A stretch of DNA of 64,000 bases from positions 2,914,001-2,978,000 of the forward strand of contig CP026511.1 in the NCBI GenBank assembly GCA_004010935.1, in the 5' to 3' direction. Source of the DNA: Pseudomonadaceae bacterium SI-3 (GTDB lineage Bacteria > Pseudomonadota > Gammaproteobacteria > Pseudomonadales > Pseudomonadaceae). The position numbers were made by a program, and so were the translations under genes. The notes under the pieces were generated by a model. It was not told the DNA's origin, made no database searches, and saw only the letters and a list, made by a program, of their open reading frames with translations. Shown here in pieces: positions 40,616 through 50,819 of the stretch (position 1 is its first letter; each line of letters opens with the position of its first letter).

Positions 40616-41656
40616 TTAACTATTCGTTCCCTTCCGAGATTGCAGTGCAGCGATGGCGTCTACAGCCTCGCGAATCAGCGCTGGCCCCTTGTATATAAAA
40701 CCCGTGTAAAGTTGGACCAGACTTGCTCCGGCCTCGATTTTTTCTGCCGCATGGCGCCCTTGCGTGATCCCACCAACGGCAATGATAGGCAAGCGGCCCG
40801 CCAGGGTTTCGGCCAACACCCGAACGGTGTGGGTGCTCTTTTCTCGCACCGGAGCACCAGAAAGCCCGCCCGCCTCATCGGCATGGGCAAGCCCCGCCAC
40901 ACCGTCACGACCCAGCGTCGTGTTGGTCGCGATAACTGCGTCCATTCCGGCCTGGAATATCGCTTCGGCAACCAGCCTGGTTTCCTCGTCGGTCATATCC
41001 GGCGCGATCTTGATGGCCAGCGGCACACGCTTGCCATGAAGCACTTCGAGGTCTTCGCGGCGCTGGCCAAGCGCGTCAAGCAGCTGCTTGAGCGAGTCAC
41101 CGAACTGCAGGCTGCGCAGCCCCGGTGTATTGGGCGAACTGACGTTCACAGTGACGTAACTCGCCTGGTGATAAACCTTGTCCAGGCACAACAGGTAATC
41201 ATCCTGAGCGCGCTTGACCGGCGTGTCGAAATTCTTGCCGATGTTGATACCCAGGATGCCCTTGAAACGAGCCGCATCGACCCGCTCCAGCAAGGCATCG
41301 ACGCCGTGATTGTTGAAACCCATACGGTTTATGATGGCTTCGGCTTCGGGCAGCCGAAAAATGCGCGGCTTTGGATTACCAGGTTGCGGCCTCGGCGTCA
41401 CAGTACCCACTTCGACAAACCCGAATCCGAGCTGCGACATTCCGCAAATCGCCTCGCCGTTCTTATCCAGTCCGGCCGCCAGTCCCACCGGGTTAGGGAA
41501 ATCCAATCCCATCACCCGCACCGGCAAGCTAGCCGGTGCCTTGTTCAGCATGGCGTTAAGGCCTAGACGGCCGCCCGCGCCGATAAGATCAAGCGACAGT
41601 TCATGGGACGTCTCAGGCGTAAACTTGAAAAGCAGCTGGCGGGCCAGGTTATACAT
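40616..41656 (-). CDS. pyrD: Dihydroorotate dehydrogenase (quinone)
   Basis: The 346-residue class 2 enzyme oxidises dihydroorotate to orotate in pyrimidine synthesis, passing electrons to ubiquinone at the inner membrane. The N-terminal helical extension ([20 protein letters not shown]) is the membrane-associated part. FMN-binding [12 protein letters not shown] and the catalytic serine in [13 protein letters not shown] are present. It ends with [15 protein letters not shown]. It converges with rmf. Confidence 0.97.
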   Translation of the reverse strand: MYNLARQLLFKFTPETSHELSLDLIGAGGRLGLNAMLNKAPASLPVRVMGLDFPNPVGLAAGLDKNGEAICGMSQLGFGFVEVGTVTPRPQPGNPKPRIFRLPEAEAIINRMGFNNHGVDALLERVDAARFKGILGINIGKNFDTPVKRAQDDYLLCLDKVYHQASYVTVNVSSPNTPGLRSLQFGDSLKQLLDALGQRREDLEVLHGKRVPLAIKIAPDMTDEETRLVAEAIFQAGMDAVIATNTTLGRDGVAGLAHADEAGGLSGAPVREKSTHTVRVLAETLAGRLPIIAVGGITQGRHAAEKIEAGASLVQLYTGFIYKGPALIREAVDAIAALQSRKGTNS

Positions 41657-41762
41657 ACGCAGCCAAGATCCTGGAAAGAGTGGCGCGAGAGTATAGCAGG
41701 CGGGCAGTACTCATAGCGGGCGCAACGTAGCGCCCTTATCTGGATCATCCAAAGAAAGGCGT

Positions 41763-41984
41763 CTATTCGAGTCTGCGCAAACGAATCAATTTGCCTTCCG
41801 GAGCAAACTCCATCTCGAATGAACCAAACACACCGGCAGTTGTCAGAAAGGGTCGCAGATGATGTGCCGGCAAGCTGACGCTCTTCCCTTCCCGGCTTTT
41901 GATCAGGATACGATTGGCGCGCCCCTGATAGACCGCCAGCAGCTTATCGGCGGGCAGTGCAATATCCAGCAAGAGGCTTGGCAT
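41763..41984 (-). CDS. DUF2835 family protein
   Basis: From the ATG at 41984 (MPSLLLDIALPADKLLAVYQG) the protein is 73 residues, with GGGAG 6 bases upstream. The rest, RANRILIKSREGKSVSLPAHHLRPF and GSFEMEF, fits the small beta-rich DUF2835 family, which has no known function. The open frame continues upstream without resemblance. It lies about 100 bp downstream of no same-strand partner, so it is probably monocistronic. Confidence 0.85.
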   Translation of the reverse strand: MPSLLLDIALPADKLLAVYQGRANRILIKSREGKSVSLPAHHLRPFLTTAGVFGSFEMEFAPEGKLIRLRRLE

Positions 41985-42137
41985 GGAGGCTCCCTCATTG
42001 ATCAGCGCAGCGATTTTGCCATACCGGCTCTCTAGCAGTGACCTGTCACTGCTGTTGGTTGCCGAACTCGCCATAGAAAAGCTCGGCAAATACGGTGCGC
42101 AGCGTGGACGGCTCTGCCACACTTCGACCGTTGCCCT

Positions 42138-43076
42138 ATGCGTTCATCTACCATGATGAGTCTGCCCGAGCCGATGCCGCCCGTGACTTCACGAATCGTC
42201 AGATTTGCCCAACGCCTTGGATTGACCGGCAAATCGCCGCGTCAGGTCCTCGAGCACGCCAGCCAGATCAACTTACCCTTTGCCCCGCTCTCCGAGCCGG
42301 CGCCGAGCATCTTCTGGCACGACGGCCCTTGTCTGCAGCGATTCGCTGATCTACCGAGAAGCGCCCTATCCGGCCCGATTCAGGAAGACAAAGCCAAGGC
42401 TCACGCTGCGTTGACGCGGCTCGTGCGTCAGGAACAGAGCGCTTATCCATCGCTCGACTTACGTCAGGTTGACGGTCTCGGTGGGCAAAGTACTGACGGA
42501 GCAGTCTACCCGACCTTCGAAGCACTGGCCGCTACACCCGCTTGTCGCCAGTTACGCGTGATCAGCTACAAGGATTTCATACGGACCATCACCGCTGCGC
42601 TGCCGGGCTATAACGAACAGGCACCAATCGAGCTTCGTCAAGCCAGCTGGCTCGGCGAGCGGATTTACTGGAGCGGCGAGCACCATGCCGAAGCCTTCGC
42701 CTGTGCCATCGCCTACGCACGGCTGCGGGGGCTGGAGGTCAACCTTCCTTGCGAACTCACCGATTACCGGCTCGATGCAGCCGGTCTACAGGCCCTCGAT
42801 AGTGACTACCACGCAGTCACCATGCCAGCACAAGCGTGGAGCGACCGAGGATTCATGGGCCTGCTGCTCGAAGCGAAGATTCCCTATGCGCGCTTGACGC
42901 TGCTGCGCAACGCTAATAACTCCGAGCTGCTCTTGCTGGACAAGGGGCAACCCGCTGCGAATGCATTGGGAGAAGGACTCAAGCTCGCCGGCGCTCCGGA
43001 TATGGTTCGCTACTTGCGCGACCTGCCGCAGATTACGCGTTTCCGCCTCGGCAATCGGACGGTACAAGCGGACTGA
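42138..43076 (+). CDS. Conserved protein of unknown function (Pseudomonas type, perhaps DUF6685)
   Basis: The 312-residue protein has no signal peptide and no membrane helix. It has recurring segments (SRIVRFAQRLGLTGKSPRQV, EHHAEAFACAIAYARLRG, IPYARLTLLRNANNSELL) but no catalytic motif that I know. I associate it weakly with a Pseudomonas DUF of this size. Alternative starts are at 42153, 42156 and 42174; none has a good Shine-Dalgarno. Codon use is normal for the genome, so it is a real gene. It sits between DUF2835 and the convergent gdhB. Confidence 0.65.
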   Translation: MRSSTMMSLPEPMPPVTSRIVRFAQRLGLTGKSPRQVLEHASQINLPFAPLSEPAPSIFWHDGPCLQRFADLPRSALSGPIQEDKAKAHAALTRLVRQEQSAYPSLDLRQVDGLGGQSTDGAVYPTFEALAATPACRQLRVISYKDFIRTITAALPGYNEQAPIELRQASWLGERIYWSGEHHAEAFACAIAYARLRGLEVNLPCELTDYRLDAAGLQALDSDYHAVTMPAQAWSDRGFMGLLLEAKIPYARLTLLRNANNSELLLLDKGQPAANALGEGLKLAGAPDMVRYLRDLPQITRFRLGNRTVQAD

Positions 43077-43141
43077 TCTATCCGACGCAGCTGCGTCGGA
43101 ACTCAGACACCCCCTCGCCGACCAGCACCATTTTGCAGCTG

Positions 43142-43178
43142 AAAAAAAACGCCGATGCACAAGGCACCGGCGTTTCAT
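43142..43178 (-). terminator. Rho-independent terminator of gdhB
   Basis: On the minus strand AACGCCG / CGGCGTT with an inner GTGC/TGC pairing is followed by eight T. It starts about 50 bases after the gdhB stop and may also stop transcription from the facing gene. Confidence 0.85.
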
Positions 43179-43222
43179 CTCAGACGAAATCAGCCGCCAG
43201 GAAACCCGGCGGTGAATCGCAC

Positions 43223-46200
43223 CTAGCGTCTCGCACTTTCCAGCGCGAGGTCTTGTAGCTCGCGACCCGCAACAGCGTACATGGCGTAATCCACACTGCT
43301 GGCGCTGCGCAGCTCGACCAGCATTCGCCGCCAACGCTCGACCTGATATTCCCGTTGCTCCAGCCAAAGCTGAACGCGTGCATCCAGGTTTTCAGGCGCG
43401 TCGGCCATCTGCAACACCGATACCGTAATGGCGCGCTGCTGACTGTCCAAATCATCGCGGAAGCTTTCCCGAGCCAGGGCTTGCCAGTTGTTGTCCACCG
43501 GCAGACCCGTCACCTGCTGAAGATACCAGGGCAACTCCAACGCGCCGCCGACAGCGAAGTAGGCCGCTGCAACTTCAGCGGGTGGCTGCCCTGTTTCATC
43601 AGCGGCTTCCAGTATTGGAAGCAGCGTATAGAGATGATTGGTGCCGGCCACCATTCGCGCCAATAACTCGGGCACCCCGGCGTCGGTGTACCGCTCGTAA
43701 CGCGCCTGCCAAAGCTCGCGTGTTCCGCCCTGCAACAGCTCATCGAGCTTTAACCCGAGCGCCGCGACCCGCGGCCCGAAGTGCCCGACGTCACGTGCGG
43801 CGTCCAGCTCGCTTCGACGGTTGCGCAGGAACCAGCGGGTCGCTCGCCGCCCCAGCCGCATCAGTTCATCCATGAGGTTGAGCTGCAATTCGGACGGGAC
43901 CTTGTAATCGAGCGCTTCGATCTGGCGGAACCAATGGGGTAGATGGAAGATGTCCCGCACAATTACATAAGCACCCGCAACGTTGGCGACACTCAGGCCG
44001 GTCGCCTCTCTGAGCCGCTGAACGAAGGTGATCCCCATGTTATTGATCAGGTCGTTGGCGATCTGCGTGCTGACAATCTCGCGCTTGAGACGGTGTTGCA
44101 GCATCGCCGGGCGATACTGCTCGGCTAGCAACTGCGGGAATGCGCTTTCCATCTCCCGAGCAAGATAGGCATCGTCCGGCACGCGAGACTGCAGCAGCGC
44201 CTCCTTCAGTTCGATCTTGCTGTATGAAATCAGCACCGACAGCTCAGGTCGCGTCAATCCCTTGCCCAGGTTTGCGCGCTCGGCCAGCACTTCGTCGCTC
44301 GGCAGAAATTCAAGCGCGCGATCCAGCAAGCCGTCCGCTTCAAGGGAAGTGATCAGTCGCTTGTATTCACTGCCGCTCTCATGGGCGCGACGTTCGGCCT
44401 GCGATAGCGCCTGGGTCTGCTTGTAGTTGTCATGCAGCACCAGTTCGGCCACGGCGTCGGTCATCTCGAACAACAACTGGTCGCGCTGCTTGCCGGTCAT
44501 GTCTCCAGCACTGACGATCTCGTTGAGGAGAATCTTGATGTTGACCTCGTGGTCGGAGCAGTTCACCCCACCGGCATTGTCAATGAAGTCCGTATTTGCC
44601 GCGCCGCCCTGCAAGCAGTACTCGACGCGCCCCAACTGGGTGATGCCCAGGTTGCCGCCTTCGCCGATGACCTTGGCACGCAGCTCGTTCCCGTTGACCC
44701 GCAGGATGTCGTTGGCCTTGTCCCCAACGTCTGCATGGGTCTCCGCCGTGCTCTTCACATAGGTGCCAATGCCGCCGTTCCATAGCAAATCGACCGGCGC
44801 CTTGAGCAAAGCATGAATCAGTTCGGCCGGGGTCAGCTGATCCGCCTCGATCTCGAACCGCGCCTTCATCTGTGGCGTGATCGCGATACGCTTAGCTGAA
44901 CGGGGAAACACGCCACCGCCGGCGGAAATCAATGAAGAATCGTAATCGGTCCAGGATGAGCGCGGCATATCGAACAGGCGCTGCCGCTCGACAAAGCTGC
45001 GCGCAGCGTCCGGGTCGGGATCGATGAAGATATGCAGATGGTTGAAAGCGGCTACCAGCTGCAAGGTTTCGGACATCAGCAAGCCGTTGCCGAACACATC
45101 GCCAGCCATGTCTCCAATGCCAATCACGCTGACGTTGTCGCGCTGGACATCGATGCCCCGCTCGCGGAAGTGCCGCTGCACCGAGACCCAGGCGCCCTTG
45201 GCAGTGATGCCCATCTTTTTGTGGTCGTAGCCAGCAGAACCACCCGATGCGAAGGCGTCGCCCAACCAGAAGTCGTACTCCGCGGCGATGCCATTGGCAA
45301 TGTCGGAAAAGGTTGCGGTGCCCTTGTCAGCGGCAACCACCAGGTAAGGGTCATCCTCGTCGTAGCGCAGTACGTTGACAGGCGGTACGACGACGCCTTC
45401 TTTGAGGTTATCGGTGATGTCTAGCAGGCCGCTGATAAAGATCCGATAGCAAGCGATGCCCTCGGCCAGCACCTCATCGCGCGAGCCGTTGGTAGGCAGA
45501 CGCCGTGGCACGAAACCACCCTTGGCGCCCCCCGGCACGATGATGGCGTTCTTCACCTGCTGCGCCTTAACCAGCCCTAGCACCTCGGTGCGGTAGTCCT
45601 CTTCCCGATCGGACCAGCGCAAGCCGCCTCGCGCGACTTTGCCGCCTCGCAGGTGTACGCCTTCCACACGTGGCGAATAGACGAATATTTCGAATTTTGG
45701 CGCCGGGCGCGGCATCTCTGGAATCGATCGCGAGTCTAGCTTGAAGCTGAAATAGCTCTTCGGTTTGCCGCTGGCATCGGCCTGATAGAAGTTGGTTCGC
45801 AGCGTTGCCTTGATCAGCGCCAGATAGCGCCGCAGGATGCGGTCCTCGTTGAGCACCGCAACGTCATCCAGAGCCGTGATGATGGCCTGTTCCAGCCGCG
45901 CCTGTTTATCAGCGAGGTCCTCTTCGCCGAGTTTGCGCGCCAGGTAGAACCGCATCTTGAACAGCCGCACCAGTTCGCGTGCGATGTCGGTGTGGTTGAG
46001 CAAAGCGCTGGCGATATAGCCCAGATCGAAGCCCATGCGAATCTGCTTAAGGTACCGGCCGTAGGCGCGCAACAGCGCGACTTCGCGCCAGGTGAGCCCG
46101 GCGGTCAGTACCAGCCTGTTGAACGCGTCATTTTCCGCCTGGCCGTTATTGATGGCAATGAACGCGTCCTGCAGCGGCTCGTTGATCTCCATCAGATCGA

Positions 46201-48070
46201 TCTCGAGCCCTTCTGCATAGGTGAACGCGAAATCGTGAATCCAGTATTCACGGCCATCCTTGCGCCGCAGATGGAAGGGAAACTCTCCCAGAACACGTAG
46301 CCCGAGGTTCTCCAGAATCGGCAGCATGTCGGACAACGGCAGCGGTGTATCCAGGTGATAGAGCTTGCAGTGCAGGCGGTTTTCCACAGCCGTGATTGGC
46401 TGATAGAAGCTCATCACCAATGGCCGTTGTCCGCTGAGACTGAGCACGTGCTGCATATCAACAGCCGCCGATTGCGGCGCGAAACGTTCGCGATATCCAG
46501 CGGGGAAGCCTTTCGGGAAGTCGGCGAGTATCCCGGTACCCTGGGCTTCGCCAAAACGCTCGATGACCACGTTTGAGTAGTCGTCCTGCCAGGTTCGGCA
46601 GGCCTGAACCACCTCGTTTTCCAACTGGACTGGATCGAACTGCACCTGCTTGTGCGGATCCAGACGCAGCAGGAACTGCACGCGGATCAGCACGGACTCG
46701 GAGAAGTAGGTGGAAAATTCACAGCCGCTGGCTTCCAGGCGGTCCACCAGCACCTGCTGGATGCGCAGGCGGGTCTCGGTCGAATAACTGTCGCGGGGGA
46801 CATAGGCCAGGCAGTAGCAGAAGCGCCCATACGGATCGATACGCAGGAACAGGCGCAGCTTGTTGCGCTCCTGGATTTGCACGATGGCAATAGCGGTGCT
46901 GAACAGCTGATCGAGCGTCATCTGGAACAACTCGTCGCGCGGCAGCACTTCCAATACCTGAGTCAGCTCCTTGGCCAGATGCGCCGAATCATCGAAGTGC
47001 GACCGCTCGATCACCTCCGCCACCTTGCTCCGAATATAGGGTATCCGCCGCACGCTCTGGGTGTAGACCGAGGACGTGAACAGTCCGAGGAAGCGGCACT
47101 CACGGGTAACCCGCCCGTGCTCGTCGAATTCACGAATGGAGACGAAATCCGGATAAGCCGGCCGGTGCACCCGGCTCGGAGTAGCCGCCTTGGCGAATGA
47201 CAGCAGCAGCGGCTCGCGCAGATAGGCCAAGGCCGGCGGCATGATCAGTTGATCGTCAGCTTCAAGGCCAGTGCGTAGATGGCGCGACAGACCTAGTAGC
47301 GACGCCTCGTCATAAATAATGCGACCGCCCTCGCCCTGGTCGACAACCGTGAACTCTTCGTATCCGAGGAAGGTGAAATGATCGTCAGCCAGCCAGCGCA
47401 TAAAATCCATGCTTTCAGCCAGTTGGGCATTATCAGCCGTTTGCAACATCGCCAGACGGGCATGGTGCTCCTCAGCCTTCGCCTTCATCGCCGGAAAATC
47501 GGTGACGGCCAGGCGTACCTCAGCCAGCACGCCATGCAGCGACTGCTCCAGCTCATGCAGAGCCGCGGCACTGGCGCAGCGATCGATTTCGACGAAGATC
47601 AACGACTCGGCTTCGCTGCCTTCACCTGAGCTGCCCTTGGGTAGTAATTCGACCAGGCTGCCATCCCCGTCACGGCGGACCTGCAGCACGCTGTTCTGCA
47701 GGGTGTGAATGGCATAGCCACGACGGGTCAGTTCCATGCGCACCGAGTCGACCAGAAATGGCATATCCGGGTGCAGCACCTCGACCACGCTGTGGGTCGA
47801 CTGCCAACCGTGCTTTTCATAATCGGGGTTGAATACCTGAACGACAGGGCTGCTCGGGTCAAAACGCTCCAGCAGACGCCAACTGGCCAGCGTCGAGCCA
47901 ACCAGGTCGGTCATGCGCCGCTGGGTCAGCTCGGGCAATGCGACGATTCCGAAAAACTGTTCGGCGAAGAGTCCCACTTGTGGCAGGAGTTTCTCGTCGA
48001 CATGCTGTGCCAGGGCCACTTTCAGTTGTTGCTGAAAATCGGCTTTGCTGGCAGCTGTAAAGAACGCCAT
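43223..48070 (-). CDS. gdhB: NAD-specific glutamate dehydrogenase (large, L-180 type)
   Basis: The 1615-residue catabolic enzyme deaminates glutamate to 2-oxoglutarate and feeds the TCA cycle coded at the left of this window. A long N-terminal regulatory region with ACT-like modules is followed by the catalytic domain, where HLRGGKVARGGLRWSDREED and NAIIVPGGAKGGFV are seen. The nucleotide-binding part contains GIGDMAGDVFGNGLLMS. The C-terminal helical region is typical. GGAG lies 8 bases before the ATG. It is homologous to P. aeruginosa GdhB, which is arginine-inducible there. Confidence 0.96.
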   Translation of the reverse strand: MAFFTAASKADFQQQLKVALAQHVDEKLLPQVGLFAEQFFGIVALPELTQRRMTDLVGSTLASWRLLERFDPSSPVVQVFNPDYEKHGWQSTHSVVEVLHPDMPFLVDSVRMELTRRGYAIHTLQNSVLQVRRDGDGSLVELLPKGSSGEGSEAESLIFVEIDRCASAAALHELEQSLHGVLAEVRLAVTDFPAMKAKAEEHHARLAMLQTADNAQLAESMDFMRWLADDHFTFLGYEEFTVVDQGEGGRIIYDEASLLGLSRHLRTGLEADDQLIMPPALAYLREPLLLSFAKAATPSRVHRPAYPDFVSIREFDEHGRVTRECRFLGLFTSSVYTQSVRRIPYIRSKVAEVIERSHFDDSAHLAKELTQVLEVLPRDELFQMTLDQLFSTAIAIVQIQERNKLRLFLRIDPYGRFCYCLAYVPRDSYSTETRLRIQQVLVDRLEASGCEFSTYFSESVLIRVQFLLRLDPHKQVQFDPVQLENEVVQACRTWQDDYSNVVIERFGEAQGTGILADFPKGFPAGYRERFAPQSAAVDMQHVLSLSGQRPLVMSFYQPITAVENRLHCKLYHLDTPLPLSDMLPILENLGLRVLGEFPFHLRRKDGREYWIHDFAFTYAEGLEIDLMEINEPLQDAFIAINNGQAENDAFNRLVLTAGLTWREVALLRAYGRYLKQIRMGFDLGYIASALLNHTDIARELVRLFKMRFYLARKLGEEDLADKQARLEQAIITALDDVAVLNEDRILRRYLALIKATLRTNFYQADASGKPKSYFSFKLDSRSIPEMPRPAPKFEIFVYSPRVEGVHLRGGKVARGGLRWSDREEDYRTEVLGLVKAQQVKNAIIVPGGAKGGFVPRRLPTNGSRDEVLAEGIACYRIFISGLLDITDNLKEGVVVPPVNVLRYDEDDPYLVVAADKGTATFSDIANGIAAEYDFWLGDAFASGGSAGYDHKKMGITAKGAWVSVQRHFRERGIDVQRDNVSVIGIGDMAGDVFGNGLLMSETLQLVAAFNHLHIFIDPDPDAARSFVERQRLFDMPRSSWTDYDSSLISAGGGVFPRSAKRIAITPQMKARFEIEADQLTPAELIHALLKAPVDLLWNGGIGTYVKSTAETHADVGDKANDILRVNGNELRAKVIGEGGNLGITQLGRVEYCLQGGAANTDFIDNAGGVNCSDHEVNIKILLNEIVSAGDMTGKQRDQLLFEMTDAVAELVLHDNYKQTQALSQAERRAHESGSEYKRLITSLEADGLLDRALEFLPSDEVLAERANLGKGLTRPELSVLISYSKIELKEALLQSRVPDDAYLAREMESAFPQLLAEQYRPAMLQHRLKREIVSTQIANDLINNMGITFVQRLREATGLSVANVAGAYVIVRDIFHLPHWFRQIEALDYKVPSELQLNLMDELMRLGRRATRWFLRNRRSELDAARDVGHFGPRVAALGLKLDELLQGGTRELWQARYERYTDAGVPELLARMVAGTNHLYTLLPILEAADETGQPPAEVAAAYFAVGGALELPWYLQQVTGLPVDNNWQALARESFRDDLDSQQRAITVSVLQMADAPENLDARVQLWLEQREYQVERWRRMLVELRSASSVDYAMYAVAGRELQDLALESARR

Positions 48071-48391
48071 TTTTTCGCTCCATTCTGGCTTGGAATTCGA
48101 CTTGGGCAGTCGCGGGACCTGACCGGCAACGCAACCTGTAAGTTCAACGTTAGTTCAGCGGACCGGGAATGCACCCCACTCTGGTCTCCTTAGTCTGGCG
48201 ACGCCAGCGACCCAGCAGTCACATTTAATTCAGGCGCATGACGAACAATGCACGGCGCCGGCCAGTGCAGACCACTGGCTGATCTGGTGTGACGAACTTG
48301 CCGAGCCGCGCATAGCCGGCCCCTCGCTAATGAATTAAAGTCGTGCCGGTCGAGCGCCCGCCCCGACACGCCCCTGCAGAAGAGCCAAGCG
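48071..48391. other. Divergent intergenic region between gdhB and moxR
   Basis: About 320 bp without a gene. It must hold promoters for both gdhB and the moxR operon, but I see no pair of boxes good enough to call and no notable repeat. Confidence 0.35.
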
Positions 48392-49351
48392 ATGGACCAC
48401 CGTGAAGCCATAGTCGCATTGCGACACTTTCTTTCAACTCAGATTCTTGGTCAGGAACGGCTGATCGAGCGTCTGCTGATCGCCTTGCTGGCTGATGGCC
48501 ACATGCTCGTCGAAGGCGCCCCGGGACTGGCTAAGACGCGGGCGATCAAAGAGCTTGCAGGTGGCCTCGAAGCGGAATTCCATCGCATCCAGTTCACGCC
48601 GGATCTGCTCCCTGCCGACATCACCGGTACCGAGATCTACCGGCCGGAAACCGGCAGTTTCGTATTTCAGCAGGGCCCCATCTTTCACAACCTGGTGCTG
48701 GCGGATGAAATCAACCGAGCGCCTGCGAAGGTCCAGTCGGCGCTGCTCGAAGCCATGGCCGAGCGGCAGGTCAGCGTCGGCCGCAGCACCTACGACCTGT
48801 CGCCACTCTTTCTGGTGATGGCCACACAGAACCCCATCGAACAGGAAGGCACCTATCCTCTGCCCGAAGCGCAGCTGGACCGTTTCCTGCTGCACGTTAA
48901 GTTGGGCTTTCCCGACGCTTCGGTGGAACGACGCATCCTGCAACAGGCGCGCGGTGAAGCAATCAATGGCGAAACCGCGCCCGAGCACCGAGTGTCTCAG
49001 CAGGCAATTTTTGCCGCGCGCAAGGAAATCCTTGGCCTGTACATGGCCGACGCGGTGGAGGAATACCTGGTGCAGCTGGTCATGGCGACGCGCACCCCCG
49101 CGAAGTTCGACGCAGAGCTGGCTGGCTGGATCGCTTACGGCTCCAGCCCGCGCGGTTCGATCTCGCTGGATCGCTGTGCACGCGCCCACGCCTGGCTGGC
49201 TGGCCGGGACTTCGTCAGCCCTGAAGACATTCAGGCCGTGCTGTTCGATGTGTTGCGTCATCGCTTGATCCTTTCGTTCGAAGCGGAAGCCGCCGGTATC
49301 GATCAGGATCGCGTCCTGCAGCGCATCCTCGACGTGGTCGCGGTGGCCTGA
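48392..49351 (+). CDS. MoxR family AAA+ ATPase
   Basis: The 319-residue chaperone-like ATPase has Walker A GAPGLAKTRAI at about residues 40-50, Walker B VLADEINRAP at about 105-114, and sensor/arginine segments (VMATQNPIEQEGTYPLPEAQLDRF). The C-terminal lid ends LSFEAEAAGIDQDRVLQRIL. MoxR proteins work with VWA-domain partners, as coded downstream, to mature or insert metal-containing or membrane complexes. Its TGA overlaps the next ATG (TGATG), starting a chain of overlapping genes. Confidence 0.93.
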   Translation: MDHREAIVALRHFLSTQILGQERLIERLLIALLADGHMLVEGAPGLAKTRAIKELAGGLEAEFHRIQFTPDLLPADITGTEIYRPETGSFVFQQGPIFHNLVLADEINRAPAKVQSALLEAMAERQVSVGRSTYDLSPLFLVMATQNPIEQEGTYPLPEAQLDRFLLHVKLGFPDASVERRILQQARGEAINGETAPEHRVSQQAIFAARKEILGLYMADAVEEYLVQLVMATRTPAKFDAELAGWIAYGSSPRGSISLDRCARAHAWLAGRDFVSPEDIQAVLFDVLRHRLILSFEAEAAGIDQDRVLQRILDVVAVA

Positions 49352-50322
49352 TGCAACCCTCGCGGTCCGCCGACGACAGGTCGCCGCCTACGAAGCCCGA
49401 CGATGGGATCCGGGTGAGCCTTGCCGAGCTGATCGACATGCGTCATCGCGTCCGTGAAGTGCCCTTGTTTACCAGCCCGCATCGGCGCAGCCAGTTGGTC
49501 GGCCTGCACCACTCGAAGCTGCGCGGGCGTGGGGTAGATTTCGATCAGGTGCGCATCTACCAGGCCGGTGATGATGTCCGCACCATTGACTGGCGAGTCA
49601 CTGCACGCACGCAGGAGCCGCATACCAAGCTGTTTCATGAAGAACGCGAACGACCCATCTATCTGCTCGTAGAACAAAGTCCACGGTTGTTCTTCGGTAG
49701 CGAGCGGGCCTTCAAATCAGTGGTGGTTGCCCAGGCCGCCAGCCTGGTGGGTTGGGCCGCGCTAAGTCACAACGACCGCGTCGGCGGTCTCGTCTTCGGG
49801 CGCGGCGAACAGCAAGAAATCAAACCCCGGCGCAGCAAGCAGAGCCTGCTGCAACTGTTGGACCGCCTGGCCCGCGCCAATGCCAGTCTAGAAGCCGACC
49901 AGCCCGATGACCCCGAGGCCTTTGGCCTGGCCCTCAGGCGAGCACGCGAAGTGCTACGTCCGGGTAGCCTGGCGGTCATCATCTGTGACGAACGCGCCCT
50001 GAGCGATGCCGCGGAACAGCAGATGACCTTGCTTGCGCGGCATGTCGACCTGCTGCTGATCCCGGTCTGTGACCCACTCGATCATGCGTTACCGGCAGCC
50101 GGGCTGTTGCGTTTTGCGCAGTTCGGCGCTCGGCTGGAGCTGGACACCCATGACGCCGCGCTGCGACATACCTACCGACTGCAAGGCGAAGCGCGCAGTG
50201 CGCGCTGGAAACGTCTGGCTGACCGTTTACGCCTGCCGTTAATGCCGCTGAATACCTCGCGTGAACTAGTTGAGCAGATGCGCGAGCACCTCATCGGGCA
50301 GCATAAAGGCGCGCCCCGATGA
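49351..50322 (+). CDS. DUF58 domain-containing protein
   Basis: This 323-residue cytoplasmic protein contains GVDFDQVRIYQAGDDVRTID and TKLFHEERERPIYLLVEQSP, the DUF58 core. It has a VWA-like fold in which the segment LLVEQSPRLF replaces a MIDAS motif. It is always beside MoxR in such operons and presumably works with it. It overlaps moxR by 1 base and the next gene by 4 bases (ATGA). Function is not established. Confidence 0.9.
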   Translation: MQPSRSADDRSPPTKPDDGIRVSLAELIDMRHRVREVPLFTSPHRRSQLVGLHHSKLRGRGVDFDQVRIYQAGDDVRTIDWRVTARTQEPHTKLFHEERERPIYLLVEQSPRLFFGSERAFKSVVVAQAASLVGWAALSHNDRVGGLVFGRGEQQEIKPRRSKQSLLQLLDRLARANASLEADQPDDPEAFGLALRRAREVLRPGSLAVIICDERALSDAAEQQMTLLARHVDLLLIPVCDPLDHALPAAGLLRFAQFGARLELDTHDAALRHTYRLQGEARSARWKRLADRLRLPLMPLNTSRELVEQMREHLIGQHKGAPR

Positions 50323-50819
50323 GCACCCTTGAGCTTGAACCCCTCATTACCCCAGCGGCTGTAAGCTGGTGGCCGCTGGCGGCCGGCTGGTGGTTCCTCG
50401 CCGCCCTGCTGCTCAGCGTTGTTCTTCTGCTGAAATTCCGACCCTGGAAGCGACTCCAGCGCGGGAAACGAGGCGATTTGACCCAACACGAACAACCCCT
50501 CGACCCTCAGCGCCAGATTGCACTGCTGGAACTTGCCCAGTTGGACAAGCCCTACAATGGCCAACCAGCCAGCCACTGGCTGCAGCAACTCAATGCGCTG
50601 CTCAAACGCCTGTGTCGGATACGCTATCCGGACGATCATCCACATACGTTGAGCGGTCGTGCCTGGCTGGCGTTTCTTGACAATCGGTGTCCAGCGGCCG
50701 GATTGACGCGCTGGATGGTGTTGGTTGAAGGCACTTACCGCGCCGAGTGCCGGCTGGACGACAAGGCCATCCAAGGCCTAGAGCAGTCCGTGCAGATCTG
50801 GATTCGCAAGCATGTTTGA
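50319..50819 (+). CDS. DUF4381 domain-containing protein
   Basis: The 166-residue protein has one N-terminal membrane helix (WWPLAAGWWFLAALLLSVVLL, about residues 18-38) followed by a cytoplasmic helical domain with LLELAQLDKPYNGQPASHWL and LNALLKRLCRIRYPDDHPHTLSG. This is the DUF4381 pattern, specific to MoxR/Bat operons. Start and stop overlap the neighbours (ATGA before; 8 bases with the VWA gene after). Function unknown. Confidence 0.88.
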   Translation: MSTLELEPLITPAAVSWWPLAAGWWFLAALLLSVVLLLKFRPWKRLQRGKRGDLTQHEQPLDPQRQIALLELAQLDKPYNGQPASHWLQQLNALLKRLCRIRYPDDHPHTLSGRAWLAFLDNRCPAAGLTRWMVLVEGTYRAECRLDDKAIQGLEQSVQIWIRKHV